Source of the DNA: Amycolatopsis orientalis DSM 40040 = KCTC 9412 | Lineage (GTDB): Bacteria; Actinomycetota; Actinomycetes; Mycobacteriales; Pseudonocardiaceae | Direction: 5' to 3' | Assembly: GCF_000478275.1 (NCBI RefSeq) | Contig: NZ_ASJB01000063.1 | Location: 1 to 56,043 of the forward strand | Length of the DNA stretch: 56,043 nt | Shown: one piece after another, positions 1 to 7,466 of the stretch | Numbering within the stretch: position 1 is the first letter of the stretch | Layout of the letters: each line of letters opens with the position of its first letter | Program-made: the position numbers and the translations under genes | The notes under the pieces: generated by a model | The model's input: the letters and a program-made list of their open reading frames with translations, nothing else | Told to the model about the DNA's origin: nothing | Databases searched by the model: none

Positions 1-55
1 ATCCATAACACCGATGGGTGGCTCATCGGCTAGGTCCACTACGGTGCGAAACAAT

Positions 56-75
56 GCATTTAGCCGACTAAATGC
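56..75. repeat. Palindrome 3' of the TetR gene (TAGTCGACTA family, degenerate core)
   Basis: The 20-base dyad GCATTTAGCCGACTAAATGC has 8-bp arms GCATTTAG / CTAAATGC around CCGA. It lies just beyond the 3' end of the minus-strand TetR gene and resembles the perfect palindrome at 98-119. As RNA it forms a short hairpin, so a terminator-like role is plausible; there is no U tract. Confidence 0.6.
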
Positions 76-97
76 GGAAGTCGTCCTCGCGAGAGAA

Positions 98-119
98 CGC
101 GTTTAGTCGACTAAACGCG
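98..119. repeat. Perfect 22-bp palindrome centred on TAGTCGACTA, overlapping the TetR stop codon
   Basis: GCGTTTAGTCGACTAAACGC plus one more matching base pair on each side is a perfect palindrome. It overlaps the last codons and stop (111-113) of the minus-strand TetR gene. Its core TAGTCGACTA recurs in the perfect palindrome at 8796-8823, also at a gene 3' end. Transcribed, it gives a stable hairpin with a UCGA tetraloop. Confidence 0.7.
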
Positions 120-716
120 ACGCACGAAAGCGCCCTCCCGGACGGCGACGGCCACCGCCCGCGCCGTGACCCGGGCGTCCGCGGTCGTCACGCCTTCCCG
201 CGACAGGAAAAGCCGGTAGAACATCGGCCCGCACACCGCCCGCACCACCTCGGCCCCATCGGTCCCGGCGGGGGCCTCGCCCCGCGCGACGGCCCGCTCC
301 ACGATCGGTGCCATCCGTTCGTGCCGGTCCTGATAGAACCCGTGCAGCGCCTCGGCCGCCTGCGGGGACTGGAACGCCGCCAGCACCGACGCCGTCGGCA
401 GTTCCTTCAGTGCCGGTTCGGTGAAGTAGTGCACGACCTCCGCCGCGATCTCGTACAGGTCGTCTTCGAGCGATCCGGTGTCGGGCGCCTTCCAGTCGTC
501 CTCCGCGCCCATCTGCAGCGCGGCGGCGACGAGACCGTCCGGTGACGACCAGCGCCGGTACACCGTCGTCTTGTGCACTCCGGATCGCTCGGCGACCGCG
601 TCCACGGTCAGTGCGCTGAACCCGCGTTCGGCCAGCAGGTCGAGGGTGGCGTGCAGGACGGCCTGGCGGGTCCGCTCGGTCCGCCCGCCGGGCCGCTGGG
701 TGCCGGAGGTTGCCAA
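111..716 (-). CDS. TetR/AcrR-family transcriptional regulator
   Basis: A 201-residue TetR regulator. The N-terminal helix-turn-helix occupies about residues 14-60, with the family pattern LTVDAVAERSGVHKTTVYRRW. The C-terminal helical ligand domain carries the usual family motifs only loosely. The TTG start at 716-714 is chosen because AGGAG lies 6 bases before it and because the longer open frame would run through the divergent esterase gene. Only 31 bp separate this start codon from the ATG of the divergent erythromycin-esterase-like gene at 748, so the two share a very compact control region and the regulator probably controls that gene and itself. The ligand is unknown. The stop overlaps a perfect palindrome. 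Confidence 0.88.
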   Translation of the reverse strand: MATSGTQRPGGRTERTRQAVLHATLDLLAERGFSALTVDAVAERSGVHKTTVYRRWSSPDGLVAAALQMGAEDDWKAPDTGSLEDDLYEIAAEVVHYFTEPALKELPTASVLAAFQSPQAAEALHGFYQDRHERMAPIVERAVARGEAPAGTDGAEVVRAVCGPMFYRLFLSREGVTTADARVTARAVAVAVREGAFVRRV

Positions 717-734
717 TTGCGACTCCTGTTGCGT

Positions 735-740
735 TAGGGT
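735..740 (+). promoter_or_regulatory. Putative -10 hexamer of a leaderless esterase transcript
   Basis: TAGGGT fits the actinobacterial -10 pattern TANNNT and ends 7 bases before the ATG at 748. There is no ribosome binding site in between, so the mRNA probably starts at or next to the start codon. The hexamer lies inside the 31-bp gap to the divergent TetR gene, an ideal place for repression. Confidence 0.45.
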
Positions 741-747
741 GCTCAGT

Positions 748-1905
748 ATGTCAGACGTCGCACAGCTCGCCGAACTCGTCGGGGACGCGAAGATCGTCGC
801 CATCGGCGAGAACAACCACCACATCCACGAGTTCGGGGACCTGTGCAATCGTTTGCTCCGACACCTCGTCGAGGAGCACGGCTTCCGCGTGGTCGCCTTC
901 GAATCCGGCTTCGCCGAGGGAAAGCTCGTCGACGACTGGCTGCGAGGAGCCTCCGGAGACGTCGCCGACGTCGGCCGCGACGGCTTCACCTTCTCGCTCG
1001 GCGAGTCGCCCGAAGCGCACGAAATGCTGACGTGGCTCCGCGAACGCGGTGACGTTCGCTACTTCGGTCTCGACCTGCCGAGTTCCGCGGGCTCGCCCGT
1101 GCCGTCGCTCGACGCGGTCCGTGCCTATCTGTCCACTGTGGACGAGAACGCCGTGCACCTCGTCGACGCCGCCATCGAGGCGACGAAGGGTTACGCGTCG
1201 GTCAGCAGCGCGGACGCGCCGGGCAAGTACGCCGCCCTCGACGCCGCCACCAGGGACAAGGCGACCGCGGCGCTCACGCGGCTCAAGACGCACCTCGCCT
1301 CGTTGCGTCCCGTCTACGGGGACACGGCCGTGGTGGAGCACCATGTCGAAGGAGCGCTGCGCCTCGACGCCTACCTCGCCGAGGTGGCCGCGATGATGAC
1401 GGGCGGCGCTCCCGCCCTGCAGAGCGGTTCGCGCGACGCGTACATGGCCGAAACCGTCCGCCTGATCCGGCGGCTCCACGGCGACACGAAGATCGTCGTG
1501 ATGCTCCACAACGGACACCTCCAGCGTGTGCCGTTCTCGCCGTTCCCCGGGCTCACTGCGCCCTCGGCGGGAACGCATCTGGCAGCCGAGTACGGCGACG
1601 ACTACTTCGCGCTGGCGCTCACCGCGGTCAAGGGCAAGACCACCGGGCTCAAGCCGGATCCGGCCGCACGCCTCGGTTTCACCGTGTACGAACAGGACTT
1701 GGACGATCCGGCGGAGGGAAGCGTCGAAGCCGAAGGCACCGGCCTCGTGGATCTCCGCGCGCGACGCGGGACCACGGGACCCCAGAGCATCCGCCACGCG
1801 CATATGTTCAACCCCGTCGACGTCGTCGACGCCTTCGACGCGCTGGTCTGCTTCCCGGAATCGACGGTCAGTGGCCATATCCGGCAAGACCAGTCGAACG
1901 GGTGA
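748..1905 (+). CDS. Erythromycin esterase family protein
   Basis: A 385-residue protein of the erythromycin esterase (EreA/EreB-like) superfamily. In Ere enzymes an activated water opens the macrolide lactone; many actinobacterial homologues have other or unknown substrates. Expected active-site elements are present: E21 and H24 in GENNHH (matching the E-x-x-H pair of EreB), E52 in FESGF, and the HNGH motif at about 254-257. There is no signal peptide, so it is cytosolic. The start at 748 agrees with the family N-terminus and a -10 hexamer 7 bases upstream. The divergent TetR gene suggests induction by a small molecule. Macrolide resistance cannot be concluded from sequence; self-protection or detoxification of another ester is equally possible. 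Confidence 0.87.
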   Translation: MSDVAQLAELVGDAKIVAIGENNHHIHEFGDLCNRLLRHLVEEHGFRVVAFESGFAEGKLVDDWLRGASGDVADVGRDGFTFSLGESPEAHEMLTWLRERGDVRYFGLDLPSSAGSPVPSLDAVRAYLSTVDENAVHLVDAAIEATKGYASVSSADAPGKYAALDAATRDKATAALTRLKTHLASLRPVYGDTAVVEHHVEGALRLDAYLAEVAAMMTGGAPALQSGSRDAYMAETVRLIRRLHGDTKIVVMLHNGHLQRVPFSPFPGLTAPSAGTHLAAEYGDDYFALALTAVKGKTTGLKPDPAARLGFTVYEQDLDDPAEGSVEAEGTGLVDLRARRGTTGPQSIRHAHMFNPVDVVDAFDALVCFPESTVSGHIRQDQSNG

Positions 1906-1950
1906 CACTCCGGGGTTGCCACGTCCGGGGGACAGGCGTAGAGCCAAGGC

Positions 1951-2874
1951 ATGATCATTCGACTGGTACGGGTCATGGCCGCGCTGGCCCTCGCGGTGTT
2001 CCTGGCGCAGCCCGCCTCCGCGACGGAAGTCCAGCAGAACCCGCCGAACTGGGGACTGGACCGGATCGACCAGCGAACCGGTCTCGACCAGCTCTACCAC
2101 TACGAGACCGACGCCAAGGACGTCACGGTCTACGTGATCGACAGCGGCGTCGACGCGGCGCATCCGGACTTCGGCGGCCGGGTGAAGCCCGGTAAGGACT
2201 TCCTCAACGGCGGCACCGACACCTCCGACACCAACGGCCACGGCACCTACCTGGCCGGGGTCGCCGCGTCGAAGACCTTCGGCGTCGCGAAGGGCGCCCA
2301 GATCGTCCCCGTGCGGGTGATCGACGCCCAGGGCGGCGGCGCGACGGACAAGATCATCGCGGGGATCGACTGGGTGACGCAGAACGCGCAGCAGCCCGCC
2401 GTCGCCGTCCTCGGCATCGGCGGCGCCGCCAACGACCAGCTCGACGCCGCCGTCCGCGCGCTCGCGGCGGTCGTCCCGGTCGCCCTCCCGGCGGGCGGCG
2501 AGGCCACCGACGCGGGACAGTTCTCGCCCGGCAGGGTGACCGAAGCGCTCACCGTCGGATCGACCGACGCGAGCGACCAGGTCGGGCCGACGTCGAACTA
2601 CGGCGAGGTCGTCGACCTCTTCGCCCCCGGCGTGGACGTGCCGGGACCCAACGCCGGGGGCAGCGGCGGCAGGGTGCTGAGCGGGACGTCGTCGGCCGCC
2701 GCGCATGTCGCCGGGGTGGCCGCGCTGTACCGGTCCCTGCACCCCACGGCCCCGGCGGCGGACGTCGCGAAGGCGCTCGTGGACCTCGCCGCGGCCGACG
2801 TGCTGACCGGGGTCCACGAGGGCACCGCGAACCGGCTGCTGCAGAGTCCGGATTCGCAACTCAGGCGGGGATGA
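1951..2874 (+). CDS. Secreted subtilisin-like (S8) serine protease homologue, oxyanion Asn replaced
   Basis: A 307-residue exported S8-family protein. A Sec signal peptide covers about residues 1-25 (ends PASA). The catalytic triad is visible: D64 in VIDSGVD, H97 in NGHGT, S247 in SGTSSAAAHVAG. Two features are odd. The oxyanion-hole Asn, normally in the AAGN motif, falls on G183 (PAGG at 180-183), and the usual Pro after the serine (GTSMAxPH) is Ala. The inhibitor I9-type propeptide of aqualysin/proteinase K relatives is missing: the catalytic domain begins about 10 residues after the signal peptide. Activity may therefore be reduced, or folding unusual. The ATG has only a weak AAGG before it; TAGAGC 6 bases further up may be a -10 of a leaderless transcript. 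Confidence 0.87.
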   Translation: MIIRLVRVMAALALAVFLAQPASATEVQQNPPNWGLDRIDQRTGLDQLYHYETDAKDVTVYVIDSGVDAAHPDFGGRVKPGKDFLNGGTDTSDTNGHGTYLAGVAASKTFGVAKGAQIVPVRVIDAQGGGATDKIIAGIDWVTQNAQQPAVAVLGIGGAANDQLDAAVRALAAVVPVALPAGGEATDAGQFSPGRVTEALTVGSTDASDQVGPTSNYGEVVDLFAPGVDVPGPNAGGSGGRVLSGTSSAAAHVAGVAALYRSLHPTAPAADVAKALVDLAAADVLTGVHEGTANRLLQSPDSQLRRG

Positions 2875-2962
2875 CGTCCATCACCTGGACAACGGCTCCC
2901 GTCCTCCGGGACCGAACAGGTAACGTGCCTCACCTACCGATCCGATGATGGGAAGGACCGGC

Positions 2963-5900
2963 ATGTTCCGCAAGGTACTGGTCGCCAACCGGGGTGAGAT
3001 CGCCATCCGCGCGTTCCGCGCCGGATTCGAGCTCGGCGCGGGCACGGTGGCTGTGTTCCCGCACGAAGACCGCAATTCGCTCCACCGGCTGAAGGCCGAC
3101 GAGGCCTACGAGATCGGCGAACCCGGTCATCCGGTGCGGGCCTATCTGTCGGTCGAGGAGATCGTGGCGGCCGCCAAGAAGGCGGGAGCGGACGCCGTTT
3201 ACCCCGGCTACGGCTTCCTCTCCGAGAACCCCGACCTCGCGCGCGCGTGCGAGGAAGAAGGCATCACCTTCGTCGGGCCGAGCGCCGACATCCTCGAGCT
3301 GACCGGCAACAAGGCCCGCGCGGTCAAGGCCGCCCGCGAGGCCGGGGTGCCGGTCCTGGGCTCCTCCGAACCCTCCTCCGACGTCGACGCGCTGGTCGCC
3401 GCCGCCGAAGAGATCGGCTTCCCGGTCTTCGTGAAGGCCGTCGCCGGCGGTGGCGGGCGAGGGATGCGCCGCGTCGGCGACCCCGCGCAGCTGCGCGAGT
3501 CCATCGAGGCCGCCGCGCGCGAGGCCGAGTCGGCCTTCGGCGACCCGACGGTGTTCATCGAGAAGGCCGTCGTCGAGCCGCGCCACATCGAGGTCCAGAT
3601 CCTCGCCGACGGCGAGGGCAACGTGATCCACCTCTACGAGCGCGACTGCTCGGTCCAGCGGCGCCACCAGAAGGTCATCGAGCTGGCCCCGGCGCCGAAC
3701 CTGCCGTCGGAGCTGCGCGATCGGATCTGTGCCGACGCGGTGAAGTTCGCGCGCCAGATCGGCTACCGCAACGCGGGCACCGTCGAGTTCCTGCTCGACA
3801 AGGACGGCAACCACGTCTTCATCGAGATGAACCCGCGGATCCAGGTCGAGCACACGGTGACCGAGGAGGTCACCGACGTCGACCTCGTCCAGTCGCAGCT
3901 GCGCATCGCCTCCGGCGAGACACTCGACGACCTCGGGCTGTCGCAGGACAAGGTGTACCTGCGCGGCGCCGCCCTGCAGTGCCGCATCACCACCGAGGAT
4001 CCCGCCAACGGGTTCCGCCCGGACACCGGGATGATCAGCGCGTACCGCTCGCCCGGCGGTTCCGGTATCCGCCTCGACGGCGGGACGGCGTTCGCCGGTA
4101 CCGAGATCAGCGCGCACTTCGACTCGCTGCTGGTGAAGCTCAGCTGCCGCGGCCGCGACTTCAAGACCGCCGTCGGCCGCGCCCGCCGCGCCGTCGCGGA
4201 GTTCCGGATCCGCGGTGTGGCCACGAACATCCCGTTCCTGCAGGCCGTCCTCGACGACCCGGACTTCCGCGAAGGCCGCGTCACGACGTCGTTCATCGAG
4301 GAGCGCCCGCATCTGCTCACCGCGCGCCATTCGGCCGACCGCGGGACCAGGCTGCTGACCTACCTCGCCGACAAGACGGTCAACAAGCCGCACGGGGAGC
4401 GTCCGCGGACCCTCGACCCTCAGGTCAAACTGCCGAAGCTGCCGAAGGACCTCGAACCGGCGCCCGGTTCGAAGCAGAAGCTCACCGAACTCGGCCCGGA
4501 GGGCTTCGCCCGCTGGCTGCGGGAGTCGCCGACCATCGGCGTCACCGACACCACGTTCCGCGACGCGCACCAGTCGCTGCTCGCCACCCGTGTGCGGACC
4601 AAGGACCTGCTGGCCGTCGCGCCGGTCGTCGCCAGGACCACGCCGCAGCTGCTTTCGCTGGAGTGCTGGGGCGGCGCGACCTACGACGTCGCGCTGCGGT
4701 TCCTCGCCGAAGACCCGTGGGAGCGGCTGGCGAAGCTGCGGGAAGCAGTGCCGAACATCTGCCTGCAGATGCTGCTGCGCGGCCGCAACACCGTCGGCTA
4801 CACGCCTTATCCCACCGAGGTGACCCACGCCTTCGTCGAGGAGGCGACGGCGACCGGCATCGACATCTTCCGGATCTTCGACGCGCTCAACGACGTCGAG
4901 CAGATGCGCCCGGCGATCGAGGCCGTCCGCGAGACCGGATCCGCCGTCGCCGAGGTCGCGCTCTGCTACACCTCGGATCTGTCGGATCCGGCCGAGAAGC
5001 TGTACACCCTGGACTACTACCTCAAGTTGGCGGAGCAGATCGTCGGCGCGGGGGCACACGTCCTGGCCATCAAGGATATGGCGGGCCTGCTGCGGGCACC
5101 GGCGGCGGCGCGGCTGGTTTCCGCGCTGCGCAAGGAATTCGACCTCCCGGTGCATATCCACACGCATGACACGGCCGGTGGCCAGCTGGCCACCTACCTC
5201 GCCGCGATCCAGGCGGGCGCGGACGCCGTGGACGGTGCCGTCGCGTCCATGGCGGGGACGACGTCGCAGCCGTCGCTGTCGGCACTCGTCGCCGCCACCG
5301 ACCACTCGGAGCGGCCGACCGGACTGGATCTGCAGGCCATCGGCGACCTGGAGCCGTACTGGGAGAGCGTGCGCAAGATCTACGCGCCGTTCGAGGCAGG
5401 GCTCGCCTCGCCGACCGGGCGCGTGTACCACCACGAGATCCCGGGCGGGCAGCTGTCGAACCTGCGCACGCAGGCGATCGCGCTCGGCCTCGGCGAGCGG
5501 TTCGAGGACATCGAGGCGATGTACGCGGCCGCGGACCGGATCCTCGGTCACCTGGTGAAGGTCACGCCTTCGTCCAAAGTGGTCGGTGACCTCGCGCTGC
5601 ACCTCGTCGGCGCCGGTGTCTCGCCGGCGGACTTCGAGGCGGAGCCGAACAAGTTCGACATCCCGGATTCGGTGATCGGCTTCCTGCGCGGCGAGCTGGG
5701 CGACCCGCCCGGCGGCTGGCCGGAGCCGTTCCGCACCAAGGCCCTCGAAGGCCGCGCGGAGCCGAAGCCGGTGCAGGAACTGTCCGAAGAGGACCGCAAG
5801 GGGCTGGCCGAGAACCGGCGCGCCACGCTCAACCGGCTGCTGTTCCCCGGGCCCACGAAGGACTTCGAGGCGCACCGCGAGCAGTACGGCGACACCTCGG

Positions 5901-6340
5901 TGCTGCCGTCGAAGGACTTCTTCTACGGGCTGCGCCCGGGGGAGGAGTACTCGGTCGACCTGGAACAGGGTGTCCGGCTGCTGATCGAGCTGGAGGCCAT
6001 CGGCGAGGCCGACGAGCGCGGCGTGCGCACGGTGATGTCCACGCTCAACGGCCAGCTGCGCCCGATCCAGGTCCGCGACACCTCGATCGCGTCCGACATC
6101 CCGGCGACGGAGAAGGCCGACAAGTCCGACGCCCGGCAGATCGCCGCGCCGTTCGCCGGCGTGGTCACGCTGCAGGTGTCCGAGGGCGACGAGGTCGAGG
6201 CCGGGGCGACGGTCGCGACCATCGAGGCGATGAAGATGGAGGCGTCGATCACCGCGTCCGTGGGCGGCAAGGTGTCCCGGCGCGCGATCAACGCCGTCCA
6301 GCAAGTGGAAGGCGGGGACCTGCTGCTGGTCCTGGAGTGA
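2963..6340 (+). CDS. pyc: Pyruvate carboxylase
   Basis: A 1125-residue single-chain biotin enzyme that makes oxaloacetate from pyruvate, bicarbonate and ATP (anaplerosis). Domain order: biotin carboxylase/ATP-grasp (about 1-450, glycine-rich loop GGGGRGMRR near 162), carboxyltransferase (about 527-800, starting TDTTFRDAHQS, with CWGGATYD), PYC/OADA-type connecting region, and C-terminal biotinyl domain with biotin-accepting K1091 in EAMKMEA. Length is typical. The ATG at 2963 is preferred over 2945/2948 because GGAAGGA lies 5 bases before it and the family N-terminus is MFRKVLVANRGEIA. It is followed 9 bases after the stop by an 18-bp hairpin. In mycobacteria pyc is next to rsmD; here rsmD is 24 kb downstream. 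Confidence 0.97.
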   Translation: MFRKVLVANRGEIAIRAFRAGFELGAGTVAVFPHEDRNSLHRLKADEAYEIGEPGHPVRAYLSVEEIVAAAKKAGADAVYPGYGFLSENPDLARACEEEGITFVGPSADILELTGNKARAVKAAREAGVPVLGSSEPSSDVDALVAAAEEIGFPVFVKAVAGGGGRGMRRVGDPAQLRESIEAAAREAESAFGDPTVFIEKAVVEPRHIEVQILADGEGNVIHLYERDCSVQRRHQKVIELAPAPNLPSELRDRICADAVKFARQIGYRNAGTVEFLLDKDGNHVFIEMNPRIQVEHTVTEEVTDVDLVQSQLRIASGETLDDLGLSQDKVYLRGAALQCRITTEDPANGFRPDTGMISAYRSPGGSGIRLDGGTAFAGTEISAHFDSLLVKLSCRGRDFKTAVGRARRAVAEFRIRGVATNIPFLQAVLDDPDFREGRVTTSFIEERPHLLTARHSADRGTRLLTYLADKTVNKPHGERPRTLDPQVKLPKLPKDLEPAPGSKQKLTELGPEGFARWLRESPTIGVTDTTFRDAHQSLLATRVRTKDLLAVAPVVARTTPQLLSLECWGGATYDVALRFLAEDPWERLAKLREAVPNICLQMLLRGRNTVGYTPYPTEVTHAFVEEATATGIDIFRIFDALNDVEQMRPAIEAVRETGSAVAEVALCYTSDLSDPAEKLYTLDYYLKLAEQIVGAGAHVLAIKDMAGLLRAPAAARLVSALRKEFDLPVHIHTHDTAGGQLATYLAAIQAGADAVDGAVASMAGTTSQPSLSALVAATDHSERPTGLDLQAIGDLEPYWESVRKIYAPFEAGLASPTGRVYHHEIPGGQLSNLRTQAIALGLGERFEDIEAMYAAADRILGHLVKVTPSSKVVGDLALHLVGAGVSPADFEAEPNKFDIPDSVIGFLRGELGDPPGGWPEPFRTKALEGRAEPKPVQELSEEDRKGLAENRRATLNRLLFPGPTKDFEAHREQYGDTSVLPSKDFFYGLRPGEEYSVDLEQGVRLLIELEAIGEADERGVRTVMSTLNGQLRPIQVRDTSIASDIPATEKADKSDARQIAAPFAGVVTLQVSEGDEVEAGATVATIEAMKMEASITASVGGKVSRRAINAVQQVEGGDLLLVLE

Positions 6341-6348
6341 CGTGAGCT

Positions 6349-6424
6349 GAAAGGGCCCTTCACCGCATGTCACGCGGTGAAGGGCCCTTTCGTCGCGTCT
6401 TATGCGGGGAAAGGGCCCTTCAGC
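6349..6424. repeat. Triple GGGCCCTT-repeat with an 18-bp hairpin; likely pyc terminator
   Basis: Three units related to GAAAGGGCCCTTCA stand in alternating orientation. Units 1 and 2 form a perfect 18-bp stem (6349-6366 with 6374-6391) around a 7-base loop, 9 bases after the pyc stop. Unit 3 (6407-6424) could pair alternatively with unit 2. Related elements occur at 22534-22613 and 27953-28002, so this is one of a dispersed family. A transcription-terminator role for pyc fits the position. Confidence 0.7.
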
Positions 6425-6427
6425 CGC

Positions 6428-6433
6428 TAGCCT
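6428..6433 (+). promoter_or_regulatory. Putative -10 hexamer, leaderless arginase-family gene
   Basis: TAGCCT matches TANNNT and ends 7 bases before the GTG at 6441, with no ribosome binding site between. It lies immediately after the pyc terminator-like repeats, so the downstream gene likely has its own promoter. Confidence 0.4.
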
Positions 6434-6440
6434 GGACCGA

Positions 6441-7235
6441 GTGCTGATCAACGCCGTACCCCAGTTTCAGGGCGCGCTGACCGAGCGCGCGCCGGAGTTG
6501 CCCGAAGGCTGCGTCGCGCTCGCCGAACTGGCCGGTCACGTGCTGGGCGTGCCGGTGCACTACATCCTGCAAAACCGCGAGACCTCGCCCGTGGCCGACG
6601 GGATCGCCAACCGCGAGGTGCTCACCGGCCCGAACCGCGCCGCCCAGCTCGCCGCGCTGGAGGCCCCGGGCGGGCCGGTGCTCACCATCGGCGGGGACTG
6701 CGGTGTCGAACTCGTGCCGATCGGGGTCGCGCGTTACCGGTTCGGCCCCGGTCTCGGCGTCGCCTGGTTCGACGCGCACCCGGATCTCAACACCGCGGAG
6801 ACGTCGCCCTCCGGGGCCTTCCACGGCATGGTGCTGCGGTCGCTGCTCGGCGAGGGCGACCCGGATTTCGCCGCGAACCCGCCGGTCGAACCCGGCCGCG
6901 TGGTCCTCGCCGGGGCCAGGGTCTTCGACGAGGCCGAGCGCGCCGCGGTCGAACGCGGGCTGGTCGTCGAAACCGCCGACGTCGCGGCCGGACTGTCCGG
7001 ATCGGACAAGATCTACGTCCACCTCGACCTCGACGTCCTCGATCCCGGCGAGTTCGACGGGCTGAACTGTCCGGAGCCCGGCGGCTTGACGATCGAGCGT
7101 CTGGTGGCGATGCTTCGCGGGCTGAACGGCTTCGAGGTCGTCGGCGCGGGGATCACCGAATGCGTGGGCACGAGGGTCCGCGGGCTGGAGCCCGTGCTCG
7201 AAGTACTCGGGGAATTGCTCACCGGAAAGCAGTGA
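6441..7235 (+). CDS. Arginase/ureohydrolase-family protein
   Basis: A 264-residue ureohydrolase-fold protein. Metal-site motifs are recognisable: GGDC at 84-87, DAHPD at 111-115 (D111, H113, D115) and HLDLDVLDP at 194-202 (D196, D198). In classical arginases and agmatinases the first motif is GGDH, whose His binds a manganese ion; here it is C87. The fold is clear but the substrate (arginine, agmatine, guanidino compound or other) is not. The GTG start is chosen from the -10 hexamer TAGCCT 7 bases upstream; the reading frame upstream runs into repeat DNA. It is flanked by the pyc terminator region and by the PucR regulator, which may or may not be related. Confidence 0.8.
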   Translation: MLINAVPQFQGALTERAPELPEGCVALAELAGHVLGVPVHYILQNRETSPVADGIANREVLTGPNRAAQLAALEAPGGPVLTIGGDCGVELVPIGVARYRFGPGLGVAWFDAHPDLNTAETSPSGAFHGMVLRSLLGEGDPDFAANPPVEPGRVVLAGARVFDEAERAAVERGLVVETADVAAGLSGSDKIYVHLDLDVLDPGEFDGLNCPEPGGLTIERLVAMLRGLNGFEVVGAGITECVGTRVRGLEPVLEVLGELLTGKQ

Positions 7236-7300
7236 CGCTCCGTCACCGTCGCATCCCCTTCGGCCGTTCGTACGTACCGCGCGAGGCGATTGCCGGGCAT

Positions 7301-7410
7301 TTGTCATCAAAATTCAGGGATGACCCGTGATTTTGTCACGATGATGACAAGAAAACGGTTTCTTCTGCGGAAGGTGACACATTCGCGAGCGGCTCCGCGA
7401 TGTGTTCGTT
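7301..7410. promoter_or_regulatory. Two inverted repeats upstream of the PucR-type regulator (putative operators)
   Basis: TTGTCATCA at 7301-7309 is mirrored by TGATGACAA at 7342-7350. A second dyad, GTGACACAT (from 7374) and ATGTGT plus GTCAC (7401-7415), flanks a GC-rich centre with CGCG on each side. Both lie in the 231-bp gap before the regulator ATG at 7467 and share the TGTCA/TGACA half-site. Binding by the PucR protein itself or by another regulator is inferred only. Confidence 0.4.
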
Positions 7411-7466
7411 GTCACCTCACGACGATCGTGGGATGTCAGGACGCTGGGCGGAGCAAAGGAGCTGCG

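Noticed and set aside
1902..2195. Alternative gene overlapping the start of the subtilase
   Set aside because: It is in another frame, Arg/Gly-rich and without motifs; the subtilase frame has a signal peptide and catalytic motifs.
2930..6451. Long open reading frame antisense to pyc (about 1170 codons)
   Set aside because: Its residues are Arg/Val/Gly/His-rich without any family motif, and it follows from the high-GC codon bias of pyc on the other strand. Similar antisense frames over gcvP and the WD40 gene were dismissed for the same reason.
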